DNA of 64,000 nt from Paracoccus sp. (in: a-proteobacteria) (GTDB lineage Bacteria > Pseudomonadota > Alphaproteobacteria > Rhodobacterales > Rhodobacteraceae), in assembly GCA_030538425.1 (NCBI GenBank), contig JAUNTZ010000012.1:1-64000 (forward strand). The letters are read 5' to 3'. The position numbers and the translations under genes were made by a program. The notes under the pieces are model-generated. The model was not told where the DNA came from. It ran no database searches and worked only from the letters and a program-made list of their open reading frames with translations. This document shows, in pieces, positions 28,187 through 37,263 of this stretch (within the stretch, counting starts at the first letter, position 1; each line of letters begins with the position of its first letter).

Positions 28187-29614
28187 TCAGAGTTTGTAAG
28201 CGGTCTTGGCCAGCCGATAGGCCAGATCATGGGCAAGCTCGGGGGCCTCATCCGCATCAAGCCGCCCGGTGGCGACGAGACCTGCGAGATAGGCACAGTC
28301 AACGCGCCTGGCCACGTCATGGCGCGCGGGGATCGAGCAGAAGGCGCGGGTGTCGTCATTAAAGCCCACGGTATTGTAAAAGCCCGCCGTCTCAGTCGTC
28401 ATTTCGCGGAAACGGCGCATCCCCTCGGGGCTGTCGTGGAACCACCATGCCGGACCCAGCCGCAGCGCCGGATAGGCGCCCGCCAGCGGCGCAAGCTCAC
28501 GCGCATAGGAGGTCTCGTCCAGCGTGAACAGGACGATGGTGAGGTCAGCCCGCATCCCCACCGCATCGAGCAGCGGTTTCAACGCGGCGACGTAATCGGT
28601 GCGGCCCGGAATATCGAAGCCCTTGTCGCGGCCATGCGCGGCCATGACCGGGCCGGAATGGTTGCGCCGCGCGCCGGGATGGATCTGCATGACCAAGCCG
28701 TCCTCAAGGCTCATCCGCGCCATTTCGGTCAGCATATGGGCGCGGAAGGTCTCGGCCTCGTCCGGGGTGCAGCGGCCCGCGCGGGCCTTGTCGAAGAGCG
28801 CCGCCGCGTCGGGCTGCGGCAGATCCTCGGTCCGGGCGCTTGGATGGCCGTGATCGGTCGAGGTCGCGCCATAGTCCTTGAAAAACGCGCGGCGCTTGCG
28901 ATGGGCCGCCAGATAGCCCGCCCAAGTCGCGGTATCCTCGCCGGTGATCTCGCCAAAGCGTTCGAGATTCTCGGCAAAACCCTCGAATTCGGGGTCCAGC
29001 ACCGGATCGGGGCGATAGGCGGTCACGACGCGGCCAGACCAGCCGGATTCGCGGATCATCTGATGCCAGCGCAGATCGTCCAGCGGGCTTTCGGTGGTGG
29101 CGATGGCCTCGATCCGGAACCGCTCGAACAGGGCGCGGGGCAGGAATTCGGGCCGGGCCAGACAATCCGCGATATGGTCATAGACCGCATCGGCATTGGC
29201 CGCGCTCAGCCGTTCGGACAGGCCGAACACATCCTGAAAGGCGTGGTCCAGCCACAGGCGTGAGGGCGTGCCGCGAAACAGGTGATAGTTCTGCGCGAAC
29301 AGCCGCCAGATCTTGCGCCCGTCCGCCTCCGTCGCGCCGCCATCGACGCGCGGCACGCCAAGATCGGTCAAAGGGACGCCCTGCGAGACCAGCATGCGAA
29401 ACACGTAATGATCGGGCGTCACGAAAAGCTGGGCAGGGTCGGGAAAGGGCTTGTTCTCAGCGAACCAGCGCGGGTCGGTATGGCCATGCGGGCTGATGAT
29501 CGGCAGATCGCGCACAGTTTCGTAAAGATCGCGGGCCATCCGGCGGGTCGCGGGGTCAGGCGGGAACAGCCGGTCCTCATCCAGAAACGGACCCTTGGTT
29601 GAGACTTGCGCCAT
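28187..29614 (-). CDS. uxaC: Glucuronate/galacturonate isomerase
   Basis: UxaC (475 aa), an amidohydrolase-like TIM-barrel enzyme that isomerises galacturonate to tagaturonate and glucuronate to fructuronate. The N-terminal metal site appears in ISPHGHTDPRWF. ESPLDDLRWHQMIRE, LVMQIHPGARRNHS and GPAWWFHDSPEGMRR are further conserved parts. I chose the ATG at 29614, preceded by GGGGGGAAT; the upstream 17 codons are atypical. It is the first gene of uxaC-kduI-kduD-uxuB, read from a promoter containing the palindromic operator. Confidence 0.95.
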   Translation of the reverse strand: MAQVSTKGPFLDEDRLFPPDPATRRMARDLYETVRDLPIISPHGHTDPRWFAENKPFPDPAQLFVTPDHYVFRMLVSQGVPLTDLGVPRVDGGATEADGRKIWRLFAQNYHLFRGTPSRLWLDHAFQDVFGLSERLSAANADAVYDHIADCLARPEFLPRALFERFRIEAIATTESPLDDLRWHQMIRESGWSGRVVTAYRPDPVLDPEFEGFAENLERFGEITGEDTATWAGYLAAHRKRRAFFKDYGATSTDHGHPSARTEDLPQPDAAALFDKARAGRCTPDEAETFRAHMLTEMARMSLEDGLVMQIHPGARRNHSGPVMAAHGRDKGFDIPGRTDYVAALKPLLDAVGMRADLTIVLFTLDETSYARELAPLAGAYPALRLGPAWWFHDSPEGMRRFREMTTETAGFYNTVGFNDDTRAFCSIPARHDVARRVDCAYLAGLVATGRLDADEAPELAHDLAYRLAKTAYKL

Positions 29615-29668
29615 GATTCCCCCCGGAAAACGCTTTACAGGTTTGGCTTGACGCCCGCCCCGCATGGT

Positions 29669-29697
29669 CTAATATTCTAGAATACAAGAACTGTCAA
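29669..29697 (-). promoter_or_regulatory. uxaC promoter with GntR-type operator
   Basis: On the minus strand a near-consensus TTGACA (29692-29697), exactly 17 bases, then TATTAG (29669-29674). The palindrome TATTCTAGAATA (29673-29684) occupies the spacer and overlaps the -10 element. It also lies 27 bases before the divergent GntR gene, so autoregulation is likely. Confidence 0.75.
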
Positions 29698-29711
29698 TCC
29701 GAGCGCGCCCT

Positions 29712-30440
29712 ATGCCCAACCCGCTGCTGTCATCCCTGCAACCCGCGCCTTTGGCGCAGACTGAGCGGATCTCCGCAGCCGATCAGATCTTCGATGCGCT
29801 GCATATGCAGATCCTGACGCTTGAGCTGCCGCCCGGCGCGCGGCTGTCGGAAACCGAGGTCGGCCAGCAATTCGGCGTCTCGCGCCAGCCGGTGCGCGAT
29901 GCGTTCTTTCGGCTGGCGCAGCTGGGCTTTCTGATCATCCGCCCGCAGCGCGCCACGGTGGTTTCGCCGATCTCGATTGAGGCGGTGATGCGCGCCCGCT
30001 TCGTCCGCGCCGCACTTGAGCTGGAGACCACGCGCATCGCCTGCGAGGTCATGGGCGCGGACGATCACGCCGCGCTACGCCAATTGATCGAGGCGCAACG
30101 CAGCGCCATGGAGGCCGGTGACAAGCGCAGTTTTCACAGCCTTGACGACGCCTTCCACCGTGAGATCTGCGCGCGCGCCGGGCTTGGCTTTGCCTGGGAT
30201 GTCGTGCGGGTGAACAAGGCGCATATGGACCGGGTGCGGTTCTTGTCGCTGTCCTTTGCCTCGGGGCGCGCATTCGCCGAACATGAGCAGATCATGGACG
30301 CGATTGAGGCCCGCGATGCCCCCCGCGCGACCGCCGCGATGCGGCATCATCTGGCGCAGATCAAGCATCTGATCACCCGCATCCGCGACGAAAACGCCGC
30401 TCTGTTTCTGCCCGGAGAAACCGTGCCTGAGGTGCTTTGA
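29712..30440 (+). CDS. GntR-family (FadR/FCD subgroup) regulator of hexuronate genes
   Basis: A 242-aa regulator. The N-terminal winged helix covers residues 20-85 (LELPPGARLSETEVGQQFGV, then SRQPVRDAFFRLAQLGFL). The C-terminal FCD ligand domain has metal-ligand positions around DDAFHREIC and the later HEQIMDAIEARD. UxuR/ExuR-type proteins of this subgroup repress hexuronate genes. It is divergent from uxaC with the palindrome between them, and its last base overlaps the start of kdgK. Confidence 0.88.
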   Translation: MPNPLLSSLQPAPLAQTERISAADQIFDALHMQILTLELPPGARLSETEVGQQFGVSRQPVRDAFFRLAQLGFLIIRPQRATVVSPISIEAVMRARFVRAALELETTRIACEVMGADDHAALRQLIEAQRSAMEAGDKRSFHSLDDAFHREICARAGLGFAWDVVRVNKAHMDRVRFLSLSFASGRAFAEHEQIMDAIEARDAPRATAAMRHHLAQIKHLITRIRDENAALFLPGETVPEVL

Positions 30441-31321
30441 TGCGCATTCTGTCGATTGGCGAAGCGATGGTTGAGCTGTCCCCGGCAGGTGACGGGCTGT
30501 TCCGGCAGGGCTTTGCGGGCGACACGCTCAACACGGCCTGGTATCTGCGCCGCGCGCTGCCTGCCGATTGGTCGGTGGATTATTTCAGCGCGGTGGGGCA
30601 AGACGCGCTGTCCGACAGAATGATCGGCTTTCTGGACGATGCGGGGATCGGCACCCGGCATATCGCGCGGGACGATAGCCGGACGGTCGGGCTTTACATG
30701 ATCTCGCTGACGGCAGGTGAGCGCAGCTTTGCCTATTGGCGCGGCCAGTCTGCGGCGCGGCATCTGGCCGATGATCCGGCCCGGCTTGACGCCGCGATGC
30801 GCGGGGCGTCGCTGGTCTATCTCTCGGGGATCACGCTTGCGGTGATCGGGCCGGAGGGGCGCGCGCGGCTCAACGCCGCGCTGGACCGCGCCCGCGCGAA
30901 TGGCGCAAAGCTGGCCTTTGACCCGAACCTGCGCCCGCGGCTGTGGCCCGACCCCGCCACCATGTGCAGATCCATCACCGACACCGCGAATCGCTGCGAT
31001 ATCGTCCTGCCATCCTATGAGGATGAGGCGTCCTTCTTTGGCGACACCACGCCTCAGGACACGGCGCAGCGCTACGCGGCCCCGCTGGTGGTGGTCAAAA
31101 ACGGCGCGGGCGAGATACTGAGCCGTGAGGGCGAGACGCTTGCCCGGCACGCGCCGCAAATGGTGGCGCAGGTGGTCGATACGACCGCTGCGGGCGACAG
31201 CTTCAACGCGGGCTTTCTGGCCGCACATCTGACCGGCGCGCCGCTGGATCAGGCCGTCCTATCCGGCGCCCGGCTGGCGGCGCGTGTGATCGGCGCGCGG
31301 GGCGCGCTTGTGTCGCTCTGA
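30440..31321 (+). CDS. kdgK: 2-keto-3-deoxygluconate kinase
   Basis: A 293-aa PfkB-family sugar kinase that phosphorylates 2-keto-3-deoxygluconate. The N-terminal signature is GEAMVELSPAGDGLFRQGFA then GDTLNTAWYLRR. The C-terminal ATP and anion-hole motif is DTTAAGDSFNAGFLA, with catalytic Asp in AAGD. The start ATG at 30440 overlaps the gntR stop (TGATG). The matching KDPG aldolase is not in the window. Confidence 0.92.
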   Translation: MRILSIGEAMVELSPAGDGLFRQGFAGDTLNTAWYLRRALPADWSVDYFSAVGQDALSDRMIGFLDDAGIGTRHIARDDSRTVGLYMISLTAGERSFAYWRGQSAARHLADDPARLDAAMRGASLVYLSGITLAVIGPEGRARLNAALDRARANGAKLAFDPNLRPRLWPDPATMCRSITDTANRCDIVLPSYEDEASFFGDTTPQDTAQRYAAPLVVVKNGAGEILSREGETLARHAPQMVAQVVDTTAAGDSFNAGFLAAHLTGAPLDQAVLSGARLAARVIGARGALVSL

Positions 31322-31326
31322 TCGGG

Positions 31327-31350
31327 CTTCTTCTGTGCATAAATACTCAT
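31327..31350 (+). repeat. Short intergenic motif, cttcttctgtgc type
   Basis: Bases cttcttctgtgc followed by ataaatactcat. Near-identical copies occur at 48243-48266 and 57659-57682. This copy lies between convergent kdgK and the AraC gene. Confidence 0.6.
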
Positions 31351-31365
31351 GCCGCGACTGCCAGA

Positions 31366-32298
31366 TTAACCCTGCGGCAGCGGATAGATCGCCTGCCCGT
31401 CCTCTTCGCCGCGCGGGAACTGACCGTCGCGGCTGCGGCGCAGATGGTCCTGATAGCCGCGCGGGCTGGTGCCGATATGGCGCTTGAACATACGCGAGAA
31501 ATAATAGGCGTCGCTATAGCCGACCTCATGGGCGGCCCGCGCCACGCTCATGCCCCCCTCAAGCAATTGCATCGCGCGCTCCATCCGTTTGAATTCCTGA
31601 AACTTTCTGGGCGTCATCCCGATGCGGTCGCGAAAGGCGCGGATGAAATAATCGGGGTTATAGGGGGCGTCGGCGACCACCTGTTCCGCCAGAGCCTCGG
31701 CCAAAGGATCGGCGCTGATCCGGGTTGCCGCCAGCGTCACCGCGACCGAAATCGCCTCACCCGAACCGGCCGCATCCTGCGCCACCCAGCCCAGAAAGGC
31801 GTCGTCGATATATTCGTTCAGGATCACCATAAAGGCATGGTGCATCATCAAAGTGGTCGAGGATGAGGGCGCCGTCGCGCGGTAATGGCGCACCAAAGGC
31901 TCCAGCATGGCCCAACGGCTCAGCTCTACGACACGGCGCAGGCGCATCCGGTCCAGCAGGTCGTGCTGGCCGAAGAAATCCAGCCGGAAATGCTGCGCCA
32001 GCCCGGTATAGATCCGCGCGGGGTCCGGGTTGCGCCCGACAAAGCCCAGCCCCGCCGGGATCAGCATCGCCATGCCGGGGCCGAGGCTCGCCCGCGCCCC
32101 GTCGCCCAGAAGATAGTCGCCGCGCCCCTCAAGGCAGATCACCAGATCATGCACGCTGTTGGTTTTCTCGATCACCCAGCTATGCGAATGCTGCATCCGG
32201 ATGGCCGAGCGGGTCAGCCGCAAGCTCAGCGCCGAGGGCGGAATCGCGGCCAGAATGTTATGTTCGATTTCGTCCATCTTTTTCTCGGGTTTCGTCAA
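31366..32298 (-). CDS. AraC-family regulator of the pectin transport operon
   Basis: A 310-aa regulator. The N-terminal cupin-like sensor domain is residues 20-120 (SVHDLVICLEGRGDYLLGDG, then GPGMAMLIPAG). The C-terminal pair of helix-turn-helices has ADAPYNPDYFIRAFRDRIGM in the first and SVARAAHEVGYSDAYYFSRM in the second. It is divergent from the tog/GH28/GH105 operon with 126 bases between, so it probably controls that operon in response to a galacturonide. Confidence 0.87.
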   Translation of the reverse strand: MTKPEKKMDEIEHNILAAIPPSALSLRLTRSAIRMQHSHSWVIEKTNSVHDLVICLEGRGDYLLGDGARASLGPGMAMLIPAGLGFVGRNPDPARIYTGLAQHFRLDFFGQHDLLDRMRLRRVVELSRWAMLEPLVRHYRATAPSSSTTLMMHHAFMVILNEYIDDAFLGWVAQDAAGSGEAISVAVTLAATRISADPLAEALAEQVVADAPYNPDYFIRAFRDRIGMTPRKFQEFKRMERAMQLLEGGMSVARAAHEVGYSDAYYFSRMFKRHIGTSPRGYQDHLRRSRDGQFPRGEEDGQAIYPLPQG

Positions 32299-32424
32299 TT
32301 TTTAACCAAATGGCTTTGACCGATAGTAGCAGGAACATGACGCGGTTGTCCCGCGAATCGTCATCTTGGGAGGGGTGGCGCAGTCCGGCCCGGCCACGGG
32401 TTTGGCGCGTTATTTAAGGGAAGA

Positions 32425-33045
32425 ATGGCAGGTAGCGGAGAAAATCAGCGCATCCAGGTCGCCTATATTGGCGGCGGCTCAGTTAATTGGGCGGTGCGGC
32501 TGATGGAGGAGATTGGCGCGCAAAGCCGGTTTTCAGCCCGTCTGCGCCTATACGATATCGACCACGCCGCGGCGCAGCGCAATGCCTGGCTGGCGGGGCA
32601 GTTCGGGGCCATGCTCAGCGCCGAGGCGGTGGCGGGTCTGGGTGCTGCGCTGCGGGGCGCGGATGTGGTCGTGATCTTGATTCTGCCGGGCTCGCTGGAT
32701 GAGATGGGCCATGATATCGCGCTGCCCGCCGAATACGGAATCGTGCAATGGGTGGGCGATACGGTCGGGCCGGGCGGGTTCATGCGGACGATCCCCGCCA
32801 TGGTCGAGATCAGCCGCGCGATTGAAACCCACGCCCCGCGCGCGATGGTCTGCAACCTGACGAGCCCGATCTCCGCGCTGACCGAGGCCGCCTGCGCGCG
32901 CGACTGCGACGGGCTGCCGGAATTGTTTCTGTCGGACCCGCTGGTCGCCCCGATCGGCCTCGACAAAGGCCGCGAACTTTACCGCCGCATGATCGCGGCG
33001 ACCGCCGCCTGCCTTCCCGAAACCCTTGTCAAAGGAGCCGCATGA
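32425..33045 (+). pseudogene. Internally deleted GH4-family (alpha-galacturonidase-like) gene
   Basis: A 206-aa frame starting with the NAD-binding segment of GH4 enzymes (IQVAYIGGGSVNWAVRLMEE) and running through YGIVQWVGDTVGPGGFMRTI and MVCNLTSPISALTEAACARD. It then jumps to what looks like the C-terminal end (FLSDPLVAPIGLDKGRELYR). GH4 proteins are about 430-480 aa, so roughly the middle half, including the metal-site Cys/His, is missing without a frame break. It is probably inactive as a glycosidase. The stop still overlaps the togM start as ATGA, which keeps coupling to the operon. A short NAD-binding protein with a new role cannot be excluded. Confidence 0.75.
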
Positions 33046-33923
33046 TGGGTCAGGGCCGTTTTCTGGGGCTGGCCTATCTGGCCCCTTATATCATCGGATT
33101 GCTGATTTTTACGGCGGTGCCGTTTTTGGCCTCGCTTTATCTCAGCTTTACCGATTATGACCTGATCAGCTCGCCCGTCTGGTCGGGTCTCGACAATTAC
33201 CGAGAATTGATGAGTGATCGGACATTCCGGCGCTCGTTGAATGTGACGCTGTTTTATGTGTTCCTGACGGTGCCGCTGAAACTGGCCTTTGCGCTTTTTA
33301 TCGCGGTGATCCTGAATTACCGGCTGCGCGCCATCGGGTTTTTCCGCACCGCCTATTATGTGCCGTCCATCCTTGGCGGCTCGATTGCGATTGCGGTTCT
33401 GTGGCGCTATATCTTTGCCGATCAGGGGCTGGTGAATATTGCGCTGACCAGTCTTGGCTTTTCCGCCGTGAACTGGTTTGGCGACCCGGCCAATGCGCTG
33501 TTCACCATCACCTTGCTGCGCTGCTGGCAATTCGGCTCGGCCATGGTGATTTTTCTGGCCGCTCTGCAAAGCATCGACAAATCGCTTTATGAGGCCGCAT
33601 CCATTGATGGGGCAGGCAAATGGCACAGCTTTGTGCATATCACCTTGCCGCTGATTACGCCGGTGATTTTCTTCAATCTCATCATGCAAATGGTGCAGGC
33701 ATTTCAGGAGTTCAACGGCCCCTATGTCATCACCGGCGGCGGACCGCTGCGATCCACCTATCTGCTGCCGCTTTATATCTATGATGAGGCGTTCCGTAGC
33801 CTGAATATGGGTTATGCATCGGCCATCGCCTGGGTTCTGTTCATTATTATCATGGTCCTGACCGTCCTGGCCTTCTGGTCATCAAAGAAATGGGTCTATT
33901 ACGCCGGCGACAAAAGGAACTGA
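33042..33923 (+). CDS. togM: Oligogalacturonide ABC transporter permease, TogM-like
   Basis: A 293-aa MalF-type permease with six hydrophobic segments. The start GRFLGLAYLAPYIIGLLIFT and the EAA loop YEAASIDGAGKWHSFVHIT fit the family. The start at 33042 has AAAGGAG just upstream and overlaps the truncated GH4 gene. Four transporter genes follow in the order permease, permease, ATPase, binding protein. This is the togMNAB order described for oligogalacturonide importers of pectinolytic enterobacteria, and the flanking GH28 and GH105 agree. Confidence 0.87.
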   Translation: MMGQGRFLGLAYLAPYIIGLLIFTAVPFLASLYLSFTDYDLISSPVWSGLDNYRELMSDRTFRRSLNVTLFYVFLTVPLKLAFALFIAVILNYRLRAIGFFRTAYYVPSILGGSIAIAVLWRYIFADQGLVNIALTSLGFSAVNWFGDPANALFTITLLRCWQFGSAMVIFLAALQSIDKSLYEAASIDGAGKWHSFVHITLPLITPVIFFNLIMQMVQAFQEFNGPYVITGGGPLRSTYLLPLYIYDEAFRSLNMGYASAIAWVLFIIIMVLTVLAFWSSKKWVYYAGDKRN

Positions 33924-33925
33924 GC

Positions 33926-34813
33926 ATGACCGCAATTCCTGACACAAATGCCACCGCCATTCCCGCCGCCGAACGCCGCCGCGAGATGCTGAATGTCGCC
34001 ATTCGCTATACGCTGCTGACCGCGGTCGGGCTGCTGATGCTTTACCCGCTGATCTGGCTGGTCGGCGCGTCCTTCAAGACCAATTCCGAAATCTTCGGCA
34101 ATGCCGGATTCATCCCGCAAAATCCGACGCTTGAGGGCTATATCAGAGGCTGGGAAACCTCGACCCCCTACACGTTCGGGCGGTTTTTCTGGAATACCTT
34201 CCTGATCATCCTGCCCAAAACGATCTTTACCGCCATTTCCTGCGTGATGGTGGCCTATGGCTTCGCGCGGTTCGACTTTCCCGGCAAAAAAATTCTGTTC
34301 GCCAGCCTGATTGCCACGCTGCTTTTGCCGAATGTGGTCACACGGATTCCGCAATATATCCTGTTCCGGGATCTGGGTTGGCTGGACAGCTTTCTGCCGC
34401 TTTGGGTGCCGTCAGCGCTGGCCGGCGATGCGTTTTTCGTCTTTATGCTGGTGCAATTTCTGCGCGCCATTCCCCGCGATATGGAAGAGGCCGCGCGGGT
34501 CGATGGGGCCAACAGCCTACAAACCCTGATCTATATCGTCGTGCCGATGCTGATGCCCGCGTTGATTTCGGTTTGTCTGTTTCAATTCATGTGGACGATG
34601 AACGATTTTCTGGGACCGCTGATTTATATTTCCTCGGTGGACAAGTTCCCGATCAGCCTTGCGCTGAAACTTTCGCTCGACACGACCGAAGCGTTCGAGT
34701 GGAACCGTATTCTTGCGATGTCCGTTCTGGCCTTGCTGCCCGCGCTCATCGTGTTCTTTATCGCACAGAAATACTTTATCGAGGGTATTTCTGCCGGTGG
34801 CGTGAAAGGGTAA
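33926..34813 (+). CDS. togN: Oligogalacturonide ABC transporter permease, TogN-like
   Basis: A 295-aa MalG-type permease. It has a cytoplasmic N-terminus, a first helix around TLLTAVGLLMLYPLIWLVGA, and the EAA loop MEEAARVDGANSLQTLIYIV. The frame opens at 33890 inside togM, but the ATG at 33926 has an AAAAGGA site and a normal start. Only two bases separate it from the togM stop. Confidence 0.88.
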   Translation: MTAIPDTNATAIPAAERRREMLNVAIRYTLLTAVGLLMLYPLIWLVGASFKTNSEIFGNAGFIPQNPTLEGYIRGWETSTPYTFGRFFWNTFLIILPKTIFTAISCVMVAYGFARFDFPGKKILFASLIATLLLPNVVTRIPQYILFRDLGWLDSFLPLWVPSALAGDAFFVFMLVQFLRAIPRDMEEAARVDGANSLQTLIYIVVPMLMPALISVCLFQFMWTMNDFLGPLIYISSVDKFPISLALKLSLDTTEAFEWNRILAMSVLALLPALIVFFIAQKYFIEGISAGGVKG

Positions 34814-34816
34814 ATC

Positions 34817-35926
34817 ATGGCACGTCTTGAGATACGCAATCTTGAAAAGGTTTACGGCAACGCCTTCAAGGCTGTGCATGGCATCAATCTTGATGTCGCG
34901 GATGGTGAGTTCATGGTGCTTGTCGGCCCCTCGGGCTGCGCCAAATCGACCACTTTGCGAATGATTGCCGGGCTGGAAACAATTAGCGGCGGTGAGGTGC
35001 GGATTGGCGACCGCGTGGTCAATCGCCTGGCACCGGGCGAGCGCGGCATTGCGATGGTATTTCAGAATTACGCGCTTTATCCGCATATGAAAGTGCGCAA
35101 GAATCTGTCCTTTGGCCTGCGGCTGCAAGGCGCAAAACGCGATGAGATCGAACGCAAGACCGCTGAGGTCGCGCGCATTCTGGAAATCGAGCCGCTGCTG
35201 GATCGCCTGCCGAAACAGCTTTCGGGCGGTCAGGCGCAGCGGGTCGCGCTGGGCCGCGCGCTCATCAAACAGCCCGACGTGTTCCTGTTCGATGAGCCGC
35301 TGTCGAACCTTGATGCGAAGCTGCGGGCCTCGATGCGGGTGCGCATCACCGATCTGCACCGGCGTCTGAAAGAGGAAGGCATGTCCTCGACCGTGGTTTA
35401 CGTCACCCATGACCAGACCGAGGCGATGACCATGGGCGACCGCATTTGCGTGATGAAGGACGGCCATATCATGCAGGTGGCCGACCCCAAAACGCTGTAT
35501 ACCCGGCCCGCCAACGCCTTTGTCGCGGGCTTTATCGGCAGTCCCGAGATGAACCTGATTGAGGGTGAGCTGTCGGGCGGGGCCGATCCGGTGTTCAGGC
35601 TGGCCGGTCAGTCGATCCGGCTTGGCCCTGAACTGGCGGCGCGGCTGGCACCGGGTGCAGGGGGTAAGGCCACGCTGGGCGTGCGTCCGCAACATTTCAA
35701 ACCCGCGACCGGCGAGGGTCTGCAAGGCCGCATCGTGAATGCCGAGTTCATGGGCCATGAGGTCGTGATCCATGTCGATCTGGGCGGGCAACGTCTGGTC
35801 GCGGTGCTGTCGGCGGCGGAATACGAGGCGCTTGGGCGCGCGGGCACCATCACGCTGCGGCCTGAACCGGGCGCGGCGCATATCTTTGACGCGGCCAGCG
35901 GCGACAATATCTCGCTGGCGGCGTGA
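34817..35926 (+). CDS. togA: Sugar ABC transporter ATPase, UgpC/MsmK type
   Basis: A 369-aa ATPase with Walker A GPSGCAKSTTLR, Q-loop QNYALYPHMKV, signature LSGGQAQRVALGRAL, Walker B VFLFDEPLSNLD and H-loop YVTHDQTEA. The C-terminal TOBE/OB domain (about 240-369) is typical of oligosaccharide importers and may bind regulators. It begins 3 bases after togN. Walker A has Ala where Gly is usual (CAKS), as occurs in some sugar ATPases. Confidence 0.92.
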   Translation: MARLEIRNLEKVYGNAFKAVHGINLDVADGEFMVLVGPSGCAKSTTLRMIAGLETISGGEVRIGDRVVNRLAPGERGIAMVFQNYALYPHMKVRKNLSFGLRLQGAKRDEIERKTAEVARILEIEPLLDRLPKQLSGGQAQRVALGRALIKQPDVFLFDEPLSNLDAKLRASMRVRITDLHRRLKEEGMSSTVVYVTHDQTEAMTMGDRICVMKDGHIMQVADPKTLYTRPANAFVAGFIGSPEMNLIEGELSGGADPVFRLAGQSIRLGPELAARLAPGAGGKATLGVRPQHFKPATGEGLQGRIVNAEFMGHEVVIHVDLGGQRLVAVLSAAEYEALGRAGTITLRPEPGAAHIFDAASGDNISLAA

Positions 35927-35949
35927 ACCAGAACCCAAGGGAGGGAGAC

Positions 35950-37206
35950 ATGAAAAAGGCACTTTATCTTTCGGTCGCGATGGCGCTTGTCGCCGGTTCG
36001 GCACAGGCGGAAACGCTGCGCATGTCGTGGTGGGGCGGCGATGCCCGCCATGCCCAGACGCAAGAGGCGTTGCAGGTTTGCGGCGCGAAACATGGCCACA
36101 CGATCCAGCCCGAATTCACCGGCTGGTCGGGCCATCAGGAACGCATCACCACCCAGATCGCGGGCCGCACCGAGGCCGATATCATGCAGATCAACTGGCC
36201 GTGGCTGCCGCTGTTCTCGCGCGATGGGACGGGTTTTGTCGATCTGAATGACTATGCCCATATCATCGACCTGAGCCAATGGTCTGAGGAACAGCTGGCG
36301 GGCGGCATGGTGAACGGCCACCTGAACGGATTGCCCACCTCGGACACGGGGCGCGTGTTCATGTTCAACCGCACCACGTTTGAAGAGGCCGGACTTGAGG
36401 TGCCGCGCACATGGGCCGATGTTCTGGCCGCAGCACCCGTGTTCAAGGAAGAGCTGGGTGCGAACTATTACCCGCTTGAGGCCGCCACGCTGAACGCGCT
36501 GTTGATCGTTACGCTTGTAACCACGCAGGCCACCGGCAAGGATATGATCGACCCTGAAACCACCCGCGTGGCATGGACCGAAGAGGAACTCGCCCAGGGC
36601 ATCCAGTTCTACCTTGATCTGGTCGAGGCGGGCGCGATTCGGTCCTGGCGCGATGTGGCTGGCGAAGGCAATGTTGAGCTGTTCGAGACCCGCAACTGGG
36701 CCGAGGGCCGTCTGGCCGGGTCTTACGAATGGGACTCGACCTATGCCAAATATGCCGATCCGCTTGATGAGGGGCAGGTGCTTGAGCCCGTGGCCCTGTT
36801 GCAGATCGACGGTGCTGTGACCGAAGGGCTTTATCGCAAGCCGTCGATGCTGTTCGCGATCTCGCGCAACTCGGCGCATCCCGAGGCAGCAGCGCAAATC
36901 ATCGACTGTCTGTTCAACGACCCCGAGGCGATCGACATTCTGCGCGATTCGCGCGGCATCCCGGCCAATAAGGTCGCCTTTGACCGGCTGGAGGCTGAGG
37001 GCGCGCTTGACCCGACCATCGTTGCCGCCCATCGCATCATCGAGGAAGGCGAAGGCCCGACCGTCCATCCGCTGAACGAGCATCCGCGCGTGCGCAGCGT
37101 GTTTCAGGACAATCTGGAAATGGTCGCCTATGGCCAGTTGACGCCGGAACAGGCCGCGCAAGAGATCATCTCGGGCATCGACAGCGCGATCCGCAGCTTC
37201 CGTTAA
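35950..37206 (+). CDS. togB: Oligogalacturonide-binding periplasmic protein, TogB-like
   Basis: A 418-aa family-1 solute-binding protein with a signal peptide (MKKALYLSVAMALVAGSAQA). The mature start ETLRMSWWGGDARHAQTQEA and the segments EFTGWSGHQERITTQIAG and ADIMQINWPWLPLFSRDG resemble TogB-type proteins. The ATG at 35950 has GGGAGG upstream; the frame's earlier start overlaps togA. A strong hairpin follows the stop, as is usual where binding-protein mRNA outlasts its operon. Confidence 0.9.
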   Translation: MKKALYLSVAMALVAGSAQAETLRMSWWGGDARHAQTQEALQVCGAKHGHTIQPEFTGWSGHQERITTQIAGRTEADIMQINWPWLPLFSRDGTGFVDLNDYAHIIDLSQWSEEQLAGGMVNGHLNGLPTSDTGRVFMFNRTTFEEAGLEVPRTWADVLAAAPVFKEELGANYYPLEAATLNALLIVTLVTTQATGKDMIDPETTRVAWTEEELAQGIQFYLDLVEAGAIRSWRDVAGEGNVELFETRNWAEGRLAGSYEWDSTYAKYADPLDEGQVLEPVALLQIDGAVTEGLYRKPSMLFAISRNSAHPEAAAQIIDCLFNDPEAIDILRDSRGIPANKVAFDRLEAEGALDPTIVAAHRIIEEGEGPTVHPLNEHPRVRSVFQDNLEMVAYGQLTPEQAAQEIISGIDSAIRSFR

Positions 37207-37214
37207 ATCCCATG

Positions 37215-37239
37215 GCGCGGCGGGCCGGTCCTGCCGCGC
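37215..37239 (+). terminator. Hairpin after togB (mRNA stabiliser or partial terminator)
   Basis: GCGCGGC (37215-37221) pairs with GCCGCGC (37233-37239) right after the togB stop. There is no T tract, so read-through into the GH28 gene is expected. Confidence 0.5.
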
Positions 37240-37263
37240 AGCCCTTCCGGTCGCAGGTTCATC

